NCBI GenBank assembly: GCA_014084085.1
Contig: NPFB01000063.1
Coordinates: 133,560 to 197,559 of the forward strand
Direction: 5' to 3'
Length of the DNA: 64,000 nt
Source of the DNA: Hondaea fermentalgiana
Lineage: Eukaryota; Sar; Bigyra; Thraustochytrida; Thraustochytriidae
Shown here: piece by piece, positions 31,452-41,041 of the stretch
How the letters are laid out: every line of letters starts with the position of its first letter
How positions within the stretch are numbered: position 1 is the stretch's first letter
Notes under the pieces: generated by a model
What the model was told of the DNA's origin: nothing
The model's database searches: none
Seen by the model: the letters and a program-made list of their open reading frames with translations, nothing else
Made by a program: the position numbers and the translations under genes

Positions 31452-33575
31452 TTACTCTTCAGCCTCTTCGTCGTCATCGTCGTCGTCGTCGTCGTCAAAT
31501 CCCTCGTCCTCATCCGAGAACTCGTAAACAAAGTGCTCCGGACGAACCGAGATACGTACAGAGCCACCAGGTGTAAAGTTGCCCTTGATGCCATCGTCGA
31601 GAACCGCCTCGGTGTCGACCTTGGCCTTAGTCTGGCCCATTTGTGGCGTCAACGACCCCGCAGCCGATTCGCTTCGTTGCCCCGCCTGGGCCCCGCGAAG
31701 GTGCCGCCCTGCGACCTTGCGGCGTTTCGCAACACCGGCAATGTAGCGGTCAGCTCGTCGTCGTTCCTCCTCGTTGATATATTGCAAATCGTCTTGGTCA
31801 TCCTCGCCCTCGCTTTCTCCAGCAACGCGGACGTCGACGCTGGCACCCTCATCTTGAGCAGCTCCTGCTCGACTTCCTTTTCCTTTAAGTCCACGGCGTG
31901 CGGCAGGACGCTCAGCCGAAGCAAGTGCCTTGGGATTGGGTGTAGCGATGCTCGTATCAAAATCAAAGTTGGAATCGCTCTCATCACTTTGCGCTTGGTC
32001 TTCCGCGTTGTCCAAGTCCCGGGACTCTGCGCGAGTCTTGCCTTGCGCCAGCCTCTTTCGGAATGGCGTTGCTGCAAAGAGGTCGTCCGTATGATTACGC
32101 TCGGAGGCGCGAAAGACTTCTCGAACTTGGCCGCGGAACTTGGCCGTGTTTCGACCCGCCAATTTACGCATCCGCCCTGGCTCACGCTTTTCTTTCGACG
32201 TGTCATTTCGACCTTGGTCTGCGTTGTTTGTTTGGCCGCCACGTTTTATGTCAAGAGCCGAACGTCCTTGACTAGTGTTGAGAAACCATTGGTTGTAGCA
32301 TTGTTGCGCTGTGCGACCCGGAACAAAGTGAGCGACATGCGACCAGAATTTTGCGTGCGTCGGATCTGCTCTTGCGTGGCCCTCGCGCAGCAAACGATTT
32401 TCTTTGGCAGTCCACTCCCCATTGCGCGGACCTCGGACAAGTTCGCGAGCCTCGGCTGCGACACTTTCGTCCTCGTCGGAAGATTCGCTCTCGCTCTCGC
32501 TCTCGCTCTCACTGTCAGCTTGATCAACATTCGCGTGTCGAACCAAACCTTGTCGTGCTGCGGGGCTGTCGTACTCGCGGTAGTTCACGGAGCCCTTGGT
32601 ACGTAAACGCCGGCTCCGTCGTACGGCAGCGTCGTCGGCAGGATCTACGTCCTTGTCACCAACATCCTCTTCACCTTTCTCCCCGCCAACATTGCTTTCG
32701 TTAACGCGATCGTCTCGCCCCGACACGCGCCTGCGCCGTCTGCGAGGCGGGCGCACGGGCTCGTCAAGCTCTTGCATGTTGAGCGAATCCAAAAATTCAT
32801 TGGCTTCGTATGGATTCGCATCACTCTTTGTGGCGCGGCTTGAGGCTTGTGTTGCCCCCTTACGCTTCTTGATCGATCGCCGCTGCGCCTTTGAGTTGGA
32901 GACTTCATCACGTTGACTTGCCACTTTCTTCTCCGCGTCATGGTTAGCGTGTTGAATCGGTTTTGCATGAGACTTGATGGCTACTTTGTCATTTACTGAG
33001 GTCGTTGTACGATCATTCTTTGGTGGGTCTGGTTTTCTCTTTTTCTGCTTGGAAGGTTGTGCCGTCCTTTTTTCGGAACTCCACTTTGCGAAAATATCAC
33101 GCCAATTTGAAGGAAAGCCATGCTGAAAGTCCGAAAGTTCGATTCCACACGGGAGCGCCCATCGAGGGTCTTTCTTGTTTGGAGGCCCCTCCAGCTGGTA
33201 CAAGTTGCCCGAACTTGTCTTTAGGAGCCTCGCGTCCACACGATCCTTGATGATGGAGGAGCCCCAGGCTTGCGAGGGTTTCTGAGAAGAGCCTAGGGTC
33301 CTTCCGCTGAGATACACTTGACATGAGTCTGGCCGCGCGCGTTGAATGCACCAGTGCGTAAGGACCAGAGGTGCTCGGGCTTGTTTTGCCCCATTTTCCT
33401 TGCCCTCGCGAGGCACTTTACTCGCAGGCCGCTTCTTATCGTGGGTCCGCTCATCGCTTTTGCGTGTGGACCCCAGCCGCTTGAGCTCCTCCTTGCCGCG
33501 CGAAGTAGAAGAGGAGGAGGAGGAGGCCTCTTCACGCGAGCGCCGTGAGAAGCTCGCCAGCGATGGAGCGCTCAT
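31452..33575 (-). CDS. KNL2: KNL2/M18BP1-like centromere licensing protein (SANTA + SANT/Myb)
   Basis: A 707-residue protein with a SANTA domain (about residues 70-160), including LTHWCIQ, QVYLSGRTL, WGSSIIKDR, LKTSSGNLYQLEG and FQHGFPSNWRD. A SANT/Myb domain follows (about 383-435): W-x8-L start, FWSHVAHFVPGRTAQQCYNQW. Between and after them are charged, probably disordered segments. About 60 residues after the SANT domain is DDLFAATPF, resembling the DDFFSTTP segment I recall after the SANT domain of human M18BP1. SANTA plus SANT in one protein is typical of M18BP1/KNL2, which helps deposit CENP-A at centromeres. The C-terminus has a short hydrophobic motif, VRPEHFVYEFSDEDEGF, before an Asp/Glu tail. 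I see no certain CENP-C motif. The start ATG at 33575 is the first in frame. The gene is a single exon, divergent from the 33985 gene. Confidence 0.8.
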   Translation of the reverse strand: MSAPSLASFSRRSREEASSSSSSTSRGKEELKRLGSTRKSDERTHDKKRPASKVPREGKENGAKQARAPLVLTHWCIQRARPDSCQVYLSGRTLGSSQKPSQAWGSSIIKDRVDARLLKTSSGNLYQLEGPPNKKDPRWALPCGIELSDFQHGFPSNWRDIFAKWSSEKRTAQPSKQKKRKPDPPKNDRTTTSVNDKVAIKSHAKPIQHANHDAEKKVASQRDEVSNSKAQRRSIKKRKGATQASSRATKSDANPYEANEFLDSLNMQELDEPVRPPRRRRRRVSGRDDRVNESNVGGEKGEEDVGDKDVDPADDAAVRRSRRLRTKGSVNYREYDSPAARQGLVRHANVDQADSESESESESESSDEDESVAAEARELVRGPRNGEWTAKENRLLREGHARADPTHAKFWSHVAHFVPGRTAQQCYNQWFLNTSQGRSALDIKRGGQTNNADQGRNDTSKEKREPGRMRKLAGRNTAKFRGQVREVFRASERNHTDDLFAATPFRKRLAQGKTRAESRDLDNAEDQAQSDESDSNFDFDTSIATPNPKALASAERPAARRGLKGKGSRAGAAQDEGASVDVRVAGESEGEDDQDDLQYINEEERRRADRYIAGVAKRRKVAGRHLRGAQAGQRSESAAGSLTPQMGQTKAKVDTEAVLDDGIKGNFTPGGSVRISVRPEHFVYEFSDEDEGFDDDDDDDDDEEAEE

Positions 33576-33984
33576 GGTTAGAGTTCTTTCTCCACACCCG
33601 AGTGCGGCCTAGCAATTGACGACGAGGCGTGCGGTTTCTCGCCGCCGCAAGTGGTTCGACCGGCGCCGGATGGACAGCAGTCTCCACTGCCGCCCACGTG
33701 CCAACAGCCCGGCGCGGCCGTAAGAAAGATGTTCGGGTCAGGCTGTGATGGTGAGCTTTTACTTGCTTGCTTGAAGAGCTTGGCCCTGCTTGTGAAACCG
33801 CCGGGCCTGGGACTACTAACGTTGTGGTGCTTTTCATCAGGTGCGGATACGCATAAACCCAATCTCGCGCCTGAGCCCGACCAAGAGAGCGCCAACGACC
33901 GTGGACAGTGTGGCACAGTCTAGCGACAAGGGTAACGACGTATAGCTCGTTCGCGACGCGAGGTTGCTGCGAAGGCGAGACAAG
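33576..33984. promoter_or_regulatory. divergent intergenic region
   Basis: A 409-bp spacer between the KNL2-like start (minus) and the repeat-bearing protein (plus). No TATA or repeat array is apparent. It presumably holds both promoters. Confidence 0.5.
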
Positions 33985-35550
33985 ATGTTTGGCTTCCTCG
34001 CCAGAATCTTTGGGTTCTGCACGCCCGACGCTGCATCAGCAGCTCGCGAGGGCGCAGACCAAGAGCCCTTGGCCTGCGAGACATACACGGCACCTATTCC
34101 TCACGACGCTCGCAGGGAGCACACCACCTTTGTGCAGGAAGCTGTCGTGCAGCTCGATGCTGTTGACTTTAGCGTGCAGTCCCATGTGTCTGAATCCCAG
34201 ACGAGCGCTCGCCACAATCCATCGCGCTGCGCAAGCTCTGCAGGGATCCTCGAGATCTTGAATGATTCCAATGGCTCGACGGAAAGCGTTGTGTCGCGTA
34301 CTTTTGATGACGCGGCAGCACAAGCCACGCCTTTTCCCTCACAACCTTCGGACATATCAGGGACTGTCGAAAACCAGATGTCTTCGAAGCCTCTTGGGAA
34401 TGAGAATCTCTCGAAGCCAGCCACGGTAGATGCTAGCGAAGAGCTCCTAACGAAAAGCGACGGCAAACCTCTCGAGTCGGCATCGTCAGAACTTCCGAAG
34501 ACTGTCCAAAGTGAAGTCTTTTCAAAGACCGTCGATTCTGGCCAAGACCTCGAGATGAAGAGCGACGCCAAATCTCTTGAGTCGGCACCTTCAGAACTGC
34601 CAGCGACTGTCCCAAGCGAAGACTCATCAAAGTCCATTGAATCTGACGAAGACCTCGAAGTCAAGAGCGACGCCAAACCTCTTGAGTTGGCATCGTTAGA
34701 ATTGCCAAAGACTGTCCAAAGTGAAGACTCCTCAACGCCCATTGAATCTGAGGATCTCTCGAAGCCGGTCATGGTGCATGCCAGCGAAGACCTTGAAACG
34801 AAGAGCGATACCAAGCCTCTTGACTCCAAAACTCCGGAAAGAACCGGGTCGCCTACAGAAATCCGAAAACCTCTGCAGCACGCTCTTGCCGATACTTGTG
34901 CTGAAAATTTTGTTGAAACGACAAGCAACACCAAGTCTTCAATGGATACCCCAAGCCGCAGAGCAAAAGACGACGATGTCATCGCAACGCCCTCTCGCAC
35001 AGTAGAGCTTGAGAGTTCATCGTCGCTGCTTGACGAGTCACCGATGTCAGCGCGCGGAACTCCCCTGCGTCCAGGCTCTACCGATGTTTCCTTGGCGTCG
35101 ACACCGTGGCGAGGCCAACAAACAAGCAGCGAGGGAACGTTGACACCAATGCGAAGCGAAGAGCAGTCAACTGGGCAAGACCAGCTGGAGACTCCAACAC
35201 GAGACGACGCCTGCTCCGCGAAGCAATCTGCGACGCCTCTTCGCGATGCCACAAACACCCCGCTGCAAGCGAAAGCAACACCAAGTGCAAAGAAAACACC
35301 GAATGGCCCTGCTCTCGTTGCGCGCGGATTCGGAGTGACCCCACATGACCCGAGATACCGGAGACTGCATGATCCAGATGTCCCGATTGCAGTGCACGAG
35401 AAAAGCTTCTCCAAGCGCGTCGAAAGTGCGATGCGCAGAGACGCTGTACGCCACAAGTTTCGCAAATCGCGTCAGCAGCAGCCGCCGCCGCCAGCCCCCG
35501 GACTTCAAATGCTTTCTTTTGATGAAAATGAGGACACGGGCTCCGCATGA
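33985..35550 (+). CDS. Ser/Thr/Glu-rich disordered protein with internal repeats
   Basis: A 521-residue protein with no domain I recognise. The first dozen residues, MFGFLARIFGFC, form a short hydrophobic/aromatic segment with a Cys and could anchor the protein to membrane, but this is inference. Residues about 140-280 hold three to four degenerate repeats of about 33 residues built on SELPKTVQSE, SKPIES and DLEMKSDAKPLES elements. The C-terminal half is rich in TP and SP dipeptides (TPSRR, TPLRP, STPWRG, LTPMRSE), suggesting proline-directed phosphorylation. The last 70 residues are basic (FSKRVESAMRRDAVRHKFRKSR), contain a PPPP run, and end acidic. The first in-frame ATG is at 33985; the frame upstream lacks one. 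The stop codon lies only 13 bp from the stop of the convergent MYND gene. Confidence 0.75.
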   Translation: MFGFLARIFGFCTPDAASAAREGADQEPLACETYTAPIPHDARREHTTFVQEAVVQLDAVDFSVQSHVSESQTSARHNPSRCASSAGILEILNDSNGSTESVVSRTFDDAAAQATPFPSQPSDISGTVENQMSSKPLGNENLSKPATVDASEELLTKSDGKPLESASSELPKTVQSEVFSKTVDSGQDLEMKSDAKSLESAPSELPATVPSEDSSKSIESDEDLEVKSDAKPLELASLELPKTVQSEDSSTPIESEDLSKPVMVHASEDLETKSDTKPLDSKTPERTGSPTEIRKPLQHALADTCAENFVETTSNTKSSMDTPSRRAKDDDVIATPSRTVELESSSSLLDESPMSARGTPLRPGSTDVSLASTPWRGQQTSSEGTLTPMRSEEQSTGQDQLETPTRDDACSAKQSATPLRDATNTPLQAKATPSAKKTPNGPALVARGFGVTPHDPRYRRLHDPDVPIAVHEKSFSKRVESAMRRDAVRHKFRKSRQQQPPPPAPGLQMLSFDENEDTGSA

Positions 35551-35563
35551 AATGACTTCCCTC

Positions 35564-36181
35564 TCAGCTAATTCGATGTATGCCAAGAAGGATTGGAACT
35601 TGATCGACCTCTGCTCCTGTTAGATTTGCGTCTGGGAGGACCACCAGCTCCGCCTCCTCACCTGGCTGAAGCAAGAGGACGGCTTCTTCAAGCGCTGGCA
35701 TCAGAGATCTTGTCCCTGTACGAAGCATCAAAGGTGGAGCTCCATATTTCTCACCAGAATCATCGAATACCCTTCGGTTCATGTACGAGGCTCGATAGTG
35801 TAGCTGAATTTTCAGAGACGGTGCTCGGGCCTGGCGCTCGGGTTGCCTCGTTTTGCCTTTTCGCTTGGAGTTCTTGGACAACTCTGTTTTGCTTTGCAGA
35901 TCGCTACTTGGGCCTCCTGACGTGAATGCCCAGGCTGGCCCGCCTCGTTTTCTATTTGCCTTGATTTTCTTGATGGGTTTGCAAGCAAGCTTGTGCGTGT
36001 CCCAGTCCTCTTTAAGATGCTCGGGAGTGCAGTAGAAAATTGCCTTGCACGCTGCGCAGCAGCATTCGCCTCGTTTTCCGCACGGGCACAAGAGACGAGG
36101 ATCGGGGTCGCTTTCAATGGCTTTCTTCTCCTCCTCTTTTTCCTCTTTCCCCTCTTGTTTCATTTCTGTGTCCGAGCTCAT
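35564..36181 (-). CDS. MYND zinc-finger protein with a degenerate FKBP-like domain
   Basis: A 205-residue protein. An acidic N-terminus rich in Glu/Lys is followed by a MYND-type zinc finger (about residues 30-68): CPC, CCAAC, FYC, then H and DWDTHKLAC. The spacing fits MYND with His as one ligand. After a basic linker, the C-terminal 80 residues resemble the core of an FKBP fold: an HY-containing first strand, a VFDDS segment like the KFDSS of FKBP12, a helix LMPALEEAVLLLQPGEEAEL, and a final strand. Most FKBP active-site aromatics and the long flap are missing, so prolyl isomerase activity is unlikely. MYND fingers usually bind proline-rich peptides. I infer a scaffold or co-chaperone adaptor. 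The start is the first ATG (36181); longer readings need a GTG. Confidence 0.75.
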   Translation of the reverse strand: MSSDTEMKQEGKEEKEEEKKAIESDPDPRLLCPCGKRGECCCAACKAIFYCTPEHLKEDWDTHKLACKPIKKIKANRKRGGPAWAFTSGGPSSDLQSKTELSKNSKRKGKTRQPERQARAPSLKIQLHYRASYMNRRVFDDSGEKYGAPPLMLRTGTRSLMPALEEAVLLLQPGEEAELVVLPDANLTGAEVDQVPILLGIHRIS

Positions 36182-36524
36182 GATCAAGACCCTCACGAAG
36201 GCCGAGCGTCTATGCACCACTTTTTAATTATTGTAGCCCAGCGACGTGTCCTGAATCGCTACCAAGCTCCACGGGCTCGTCTGGGTCAGTCAGGAAGACT
36301 GTCCCGACAATGTCAAACTCGTCCGCCGGTGCCGACCGTCGCCTATGCATTTGTTTGGCTCTCTTGGGTTATTATGATAAAAATGCGAAGTTCCGCGAGT
36401 CCGAGTCGTCACTCAACCCAACGGATAGGCACAGAGACAGACAAAGGTGCAAACCCCACGGCAGTCGCTTGGTCGAGGCTTTGTTGTGCAGACCAGCGAA
36501 CGTTTACGCGTGAAAGCGGGTGCG
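36182..36524. promoter_or_regulatory. divergent intergenic region
   Basis: A 343-bp spacer between the MYND-FKBP start (minus) and the EF-hand/TPR-like gene start (plus). No coding feature or obvious core-promoter motif is seen. Confidence 0.5.
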
Positions 36525-39500
36525 ATGGATGCTTTCCGCGAGACGTGCTGGCATGAGCCCGAGCGGTGCGAGCAGATTCTCTCGGGGACTGGAAGCCGGC
36601 CCGACCGGGCCAGTTTATGCACGGCGCTCAAGGAGCTTGGCATCAAGGGCAAGTCAGAGCGCAAATCCGTAGCAAAGGAACTCTTACGGCTTGAGCAATG
36701 CTGCGCCAGGGGACTCGAGAATAATCCTCAAGCGGTGTACGGGCGCATTGTCCGGCACTTTTGCAAGAGCAAACAGGAAATTGCTTTGCTTCGCGTGCTT
36801 CAAGACCGTGTGAGCAAACAAAGCGAATTCCGCGCTTTCCAGGACACTTTGGAAGACCTCGATGACAACTTTGATGGGACGGTCTCCCAGGAAGACTTTG
36901 GACGTAGTCTCGATACATTGGGTCTCGGTCTTGACGCGGATCAACGCCAGCTTATTACGCGCATATTTCTTGCTCGTGGACAAGTGAAATACCAGCACTT
37001 CCTCGCTGTTTTAGACCCGTCGCTCTCTCCAGAAAGCAACACGTCTATCTCTGGAAATGGAAAGAGTTTTACACCGCCAGCCTCTTCCGAAGGAGCGCAG
37101 TCGTTGTCAGCGCACGGCGATGATCTATTGCAAACACTGGACGGCCTTCGAGATAAGGTGCTTTTTGCCCAAACAAGAGGCGTCGATACTTTTGGACTTT
37201 TTGCTCGATTCGATCCAGAGCGAAGTGGGCGGATCAATAGCAGGGCTTTTCGGCAAGGGCTTGAGGCTCTGGAATTTGACGTGGAACGCGAGGGCGTGGC
37301 GCTCGAACGCATCCTCTACGCCTTCCGTGTCGAGGATGAAGCGGGAATTGACTATGGTCAGTTCTTGCGTTTTCTGCGAAACGACTACGATGCTACGCTT
37401 GGCTGCTTCGACTCGTCGCTGTCATCTCTTCAACGAGGCGGAGGTGACAATGATGATGATGATGATCTTGATGATGATCACCATGTCGCGTTTCACGACA
37501 CTGCAAAGTCTGGTCCGTTTGTGGCAGGCCTCACAGATTCGCGTAGTGCTGCCCGGCGTCGTAAGACGCAGCTTGCACGAAAGGAGGCGGCAAAAAGAGA
37601 AGAAGGGACCTTTGTGAGACACTCGTTTACAGCTGCCGGTCACGTGCGACAAGTTATCGTGCCGAGCGCGCGAACGGGTAAACCGGGGCAACACCGAGGC
37701 GGAGGAATGGTAGAGCGCCATCGCGTAACGAGACACGACGGCAAAACTTCTGGAAGAAGTCGAAGTCTGGTATATGACGGCGTTCTGCAGACACATCGGT
37801 CGGGATCGAAGAAAGCCAAAGCGAAAAGCGGCCCACCCACCGCAAGTGAAAGGTTGCTCAAAGAAGCCAGCAAACCCAACGCTGTAGTCAAGTATCTTGG
37901 GTATTCTGCGCATGTCTGCAACGACTACCCGCACGTTGGCTATCATGGAAGGAGTCAAGGGGAGAAACCGAGCGGGAACTCCATTCTAGTTCGCAACTTT
38001 AAAAGTGCAGACAAGGCTCGTCAAAAACGGCCCGTCTCGGACCCCGCGATTCCCAGCAAAGACAGCAGCAGCGAAATGACTCAAGGCGAGGAAGAGGAAG
38101 CTGACCACTCGGAGAGTGATATCTCCGCACTTTTATTTGCTGCTCACCTAGCAGATCAACGTGCCATGCTTGAAACAATGGAGGCACCTTTCACCAACGA
38201 CAGTTGTCGTCGCCGCACGTCTCCAGCGGATAAGGTTTCTGCCGGGCAGGCAACGAAGCCATCAAGTACGAGCAATTCAAGAAAAGCCGCCGCTCAAGCC
38301 GCTCGTGCATGGGATCGCGTTGTGTCTCTGGATCGTGAAAAGTATTTGCCCACGCTCACTCACGCGCTAAGGGAGCGAGCTGCGAAGGGCGAGCCCACCA
38401 GTGAACCCATTCAGCATCTTTTTCGTGCGGCGCGAGCATGGAGCATCTACGGGGATTCTACCAAGGCTCGAGATCTGGTCGATCGCGCACGAAAACTCGT
38501 CTCGGTGATGGCGTCAACGAGAAAAACGAACACGTCTCAGCTTAGCCCCGCTGTACCGGGGCGATTAAAGAACCGCGACCTAAGAACCGGATCGAATGGT
38601 CTGCAAGAAGCAACCTCGACGCGGGCGGCGCGACTTCATATTCACGAACTCCCCGTTGATGTTTGCGCCTTGCGCGAGCTCTTTACTCGCGCGAGCGAGC
38701 AGCGGAGGGATTCCCAAACCGTCATGAGCGCGGCAAGAATGATCACACGCCAATGTGTTGGAAGGGACGCCCCTCTCTCAGGACTCGCGAGTCTCGTCGA
38801 AAATAAGGAACCTTTGGGCTTCGAAGATGACGACGCGTTTGACAGCGATAATGGCGACGACAGTGAGGACGATGTGGAGGGAAAAGAAGAAGGCAAAAGG
38901 GAGCAAAGAACGCAGCGCATCGAGCAGGTTGCACGGGATTTCGCCACAGCCATGATGCAGCGTCTGGGCAAGGAGTCGATCAACTCTGCAATGTCTTGGC
39001 AGGATCTTCTCCAGTACCTCCGAGGCCAGGAGTCGTACCTTGCAAGTATGGTCCGTGTCGAAAGTGTTTTTACGCGCGCCGAGATACATAGTTTACGTGC
39101 TATATTTGTGCGCGCCTGCACAACGACTCATTCTGCTTCTTTGCCAAATTCGAAGGACGCTGGGCTAAAGAATGGTTATCTGGGATCTGCTGTGCGTGCG
39201 CTGGGAGCGAATAGTCGGCTCGCGAATGCCATGCAGCTTGACAAGCATGTTCAAGGTTTTGTGTCGGGCGAGCGAGCCAGGGCTCTTCAAGACGCTCTTC
39301 GTGTCTACGAAGACTTTTCCTGGGAGGAATATCTCTCGTGTGTGGCAGAGCATGCTTCGGACGTGGCTGTGGAAGAGCTCCGACGATGGGCAGACGAAAT
39401 AGAAGTGGCTATTGAGTTCAACGAGCTCTCGCGGAGTGCGCGCGCGGCTTACGGTAGCGCGGAGCGACTCAAGGCAGCTAGTTCACGGCTCGAGCTTTTG

Positions 39501-40676
39501 CTGGAGAGTAGACTTGACGTAGTTGATTACGCAGAGGGACATCCAAGTCTATTGGACGTCTATAGCCTCTTGGGACAGATGCAAGCGCTTGAAGCACTCT
39601 CTGAGGCAGAGGCGTTTGAGACGCGAATTGAATCGCGCATCGATCAGTACTTGAGTTCACGAAGTGGACGCGCCGCGACCGACGAAATTGTGAGAGGTAT
39701 GATGGAGGCTGACCGCGTGCAGCGTCTGTCGAAAGGGTCGCGAGCAAGCGCTGAGCTCGCTGCCCGCGGTATGCTTCGGAAGCGCAAGGATGCTGAATTT
39801 CGTGCAGGACCGGGGCAATCCGTCCTGGTCGCGACACGTAAGGAGGCGCGTCAGCACTTGCGCACGGCTCGAACCCTTTCAGAGCTTGTTCATGGTTTCG
39901 AGAGTATTGAGGCATGCTCTTCTATGGTAGCGTGCGCAAGATTTTACCTTGGATGCATGGACAAGCGCAATGATGCACGAGCGGCAGATCTTTTGTCCAT
40001 GGTACTTGCTGCTTTGGACGAGATGCATTTATCTGCCTCTGGGTCCACCTTTGCAACAATTGCTCATCGTTTGGCAGATTTGCGTGCAAGTTCCAAGGAC
40101 TATGAGGACGCTGGACGCCTGTTTGCTCGAGCAGGTGCGATTGCAGAATCGGAAGGGGACGCTGGGCTTGCGCTTACGCGCTGGCAACGAGCTTTTCGCG
40201 CATTTGATCACGTCCACGGGGCCAATGACGACCAGTTGCAGGCGTCTTCGCAGGTCGTGGCTCTTCTCAATCAGGTTGGGGACGCGTCAGCGCAAAGTGA
40301 AGCGTACGAGAAGCACGCCACGGTTTTGCTTCGGTCGCGCCAAGGCGCAGAAGCAGTTCGCGCTCTACGACAGGCAAAGGCGCTGGCCGTGTCGAGAAAA
40401 CGCAAGGTCATACTTTCGCGTTTGATTGCATCAGCCACATCTTCCGCGCAGCTCAACGAGTTGGATCCCCCCAATCTGGGGGTACGGCGCGATACGCGCG
40501 AGACAAAGACCACACATCAGGAGACGCTGAACTTGAAAGTTGGCGCGCCCGCGTCGTTTGACAGAGACGGCAATGATGAGGATGACACTGAAAATGACGA
40601 TGATGACGACGATGATGCGGACGATCCGAACGATGCTGACCTCGAGTTTCTTCTGCAGCTTGACGACAAAAGCTAG
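36525..40676 (+). CDS. large EF-hand protein with C-terminal TPR-like region
   Basis: A 1383-residue protein of unknown function. Near the N-terminus is a canonical EF-hand loop, DDNFDGTVSQED (about residues 113-124), in a helical domain. A second, weaker EF-like motif (DPERSGRINSRAF, about 228-240) lacks a full ligand set. A middle section (about 310-740) is basic and low-complexity, with an Asp run (DDDDDLDDDHH) and the segment VVKYLGYSAHVCNDYPHVGYHG. The C-terminal half is helical. Residues about 1140-1310 have TPR-like periodicity (SKDYEDAGRLFARAGAIAESEGDAGLALTRW and similar helices). The protein ends in an Asp-rich tail and LLQLDDKS. The ATG at 36525 is the first in frame. Single exon, AT-richer codon use than PES1. 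A ciliary or cytoskeletal scaffold is possible, but this is a guess. Confidence 0.75.
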   Translation: MDAFRETCWHEPERCEQILSGTGSRPDRASLCTALKELGIKGKSERKSVAKELLRLEQCCARGLENNPQAVYGRIVRHFCKSKQEIALLRVLQDRVSKQSEFRAFQDTLEDLDDNFDGTVSQEDFGRSLDTLGLGLDADQRQLITRIFLARGQVKYQHFLAVLDPSLSPESNTSISGNGKSFTPPASSEGAQSLSAHGDDLLQTLDGLRDKVLFAQTRGVDTFGLFARFDPERSGRINSRAFRQGLEALEFDVEREGVALERILYAFRVEDEAGIDYGQFLRFLRNDYDATLGCFDSSLSSLQRGGGDNDDDDDLDDDHHVAFHDTAKSGPFVAGLTDSRSAARRRKTQLARKEAAKREEGTFVRHSFTAAGHVRQVIVPSARTGKPGQHRGGGMVERHRVTRHDGKTSGRSRSLVYDGVLQTHRSGSKKAKAKSGPPTASERLLKEASKPNAVVKYLGYSAHVCNDYPHVGYHGRSQGEKPSGNSILVRNFKSADKARQKRPVSDPAIPSKDSSSEMTQGEEEEADHSESDISALLFAAHLADQRAMLETMEAPFTNDSCRRRTSPADKVSAGQATKPSSTSNSRKAAAQAARAWDRVVSLDREKYLPTLTHALRERAAKGEPTSEPIQHLFRAARAWSIYGDSTKARDLVDRARKLVSVMASTRKTNTSQLSPAVPGRLKNRDLRTGSNGLQEATSTRAARLHIHELPVDVCALRELFTRASEQRRDSQTVMSAARMITRQCVGRDAPLSGLASLVENKEPLGFEDDDAFDSDNGDDSEDDVEGKEEGKREQRTQRIEQVARDFATAMMQRLGKESINSAMSWQDLLQYLRGQESYLASMVRVESVFTRAEIHSLRAIFVRACTTTHSASLPNSKDAGLKNGYLGSAVRALGANSRLANAMQLDKHVQGFVSGERARALQDALRVYEDFSWEEYLSCVAEHASDVAVEELRRWADEIEVAIEFNELSRSARAAYGSAERLKAASSRLELLLESRLDVVDYAEGHPSLLDVYSLLGQMQALEALSEAEAFETRIESRIDQYLSSRSGRAATDEIVRGMMEADRVQRLSKGSRASAELAARGMLRKRKDAEFRAGPGQSVLVATRKEARQHLRTARTLSELVHGFESIEACSSMVACARFYLGCMDKRNDARAADLLSMVLAALDEMHLSASGSTFATIAHRLADLRASSKDYEDAGRLFARAGAIAESEGDAGLALTRWQRAFRAFDHVHGANDDQLQASSQVVALLNQVGDASAQSEAYEKHATVLLRSRQGAEAVRALRQAKALAVSRKRKVILSRLIASATSSAQLNELDPPNLGVRRDTRETKTTHQETLNLKVGAPASFDRDGNDEDDTENDDDDDDDADDPNDADLEFLLQLDDKS

Positions 40677-41004
40677 GCCCTATGATAATAGAATCTGTTC
40701 TTTCTTTTTTATTTCCAAAAATTGCAAGGTCGGTCATTTGCGTTGTGCTCGCTTGGGACATACATTTATAGCACTCCCGATCATCGCCTCCACACCGTTT
40801 CCATGTATACGTACTCGGGGAGATTTGCTCTCTCGCTTCGCTTCCCATGCTCGCCTGTCCCCTTGTGGCGCCGGTCCAGATCAAAATAAAACGGGCGAGC
40901 TGGGGCCGCCCCGGGAGGTCGAGCTCGCTCTTGGGCAGTGCCTCCCTCTTCTCCTCCTGTCAGGCCTGTGCTCCCGGGACGTGGCCGAGGCACGCTGGGC
41001 TACT

Positions 41005-41041
41005 TCCTCCCTCCCTCCCTCCCTCCCTCCCTCCCTCCCTG
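41005..41041. repeat. (CCCT)n array
   Basis: A pure CCCT tetranucleotide run upstream of the 8-TM gene. It mirrors the GGGA run upstream of the desaturase gene. Confidence 0.95.

Noticed and set aside
31533..32606. 357-codon plus-strand open frame
   Set aside because: Exact antisense of the KNL2-like gene, which has recognisable SANTA and SANT domains on the minus strand.
34101..35465. 454-codon minus-strand open frame
   Set aside because: Antisense of the SP/TP-rich gene. I kept the plus strand because its Glu/Lys/Ser/Pro composition, ATG start and convergent spacing look gene-like, though neither strand has a named domain.
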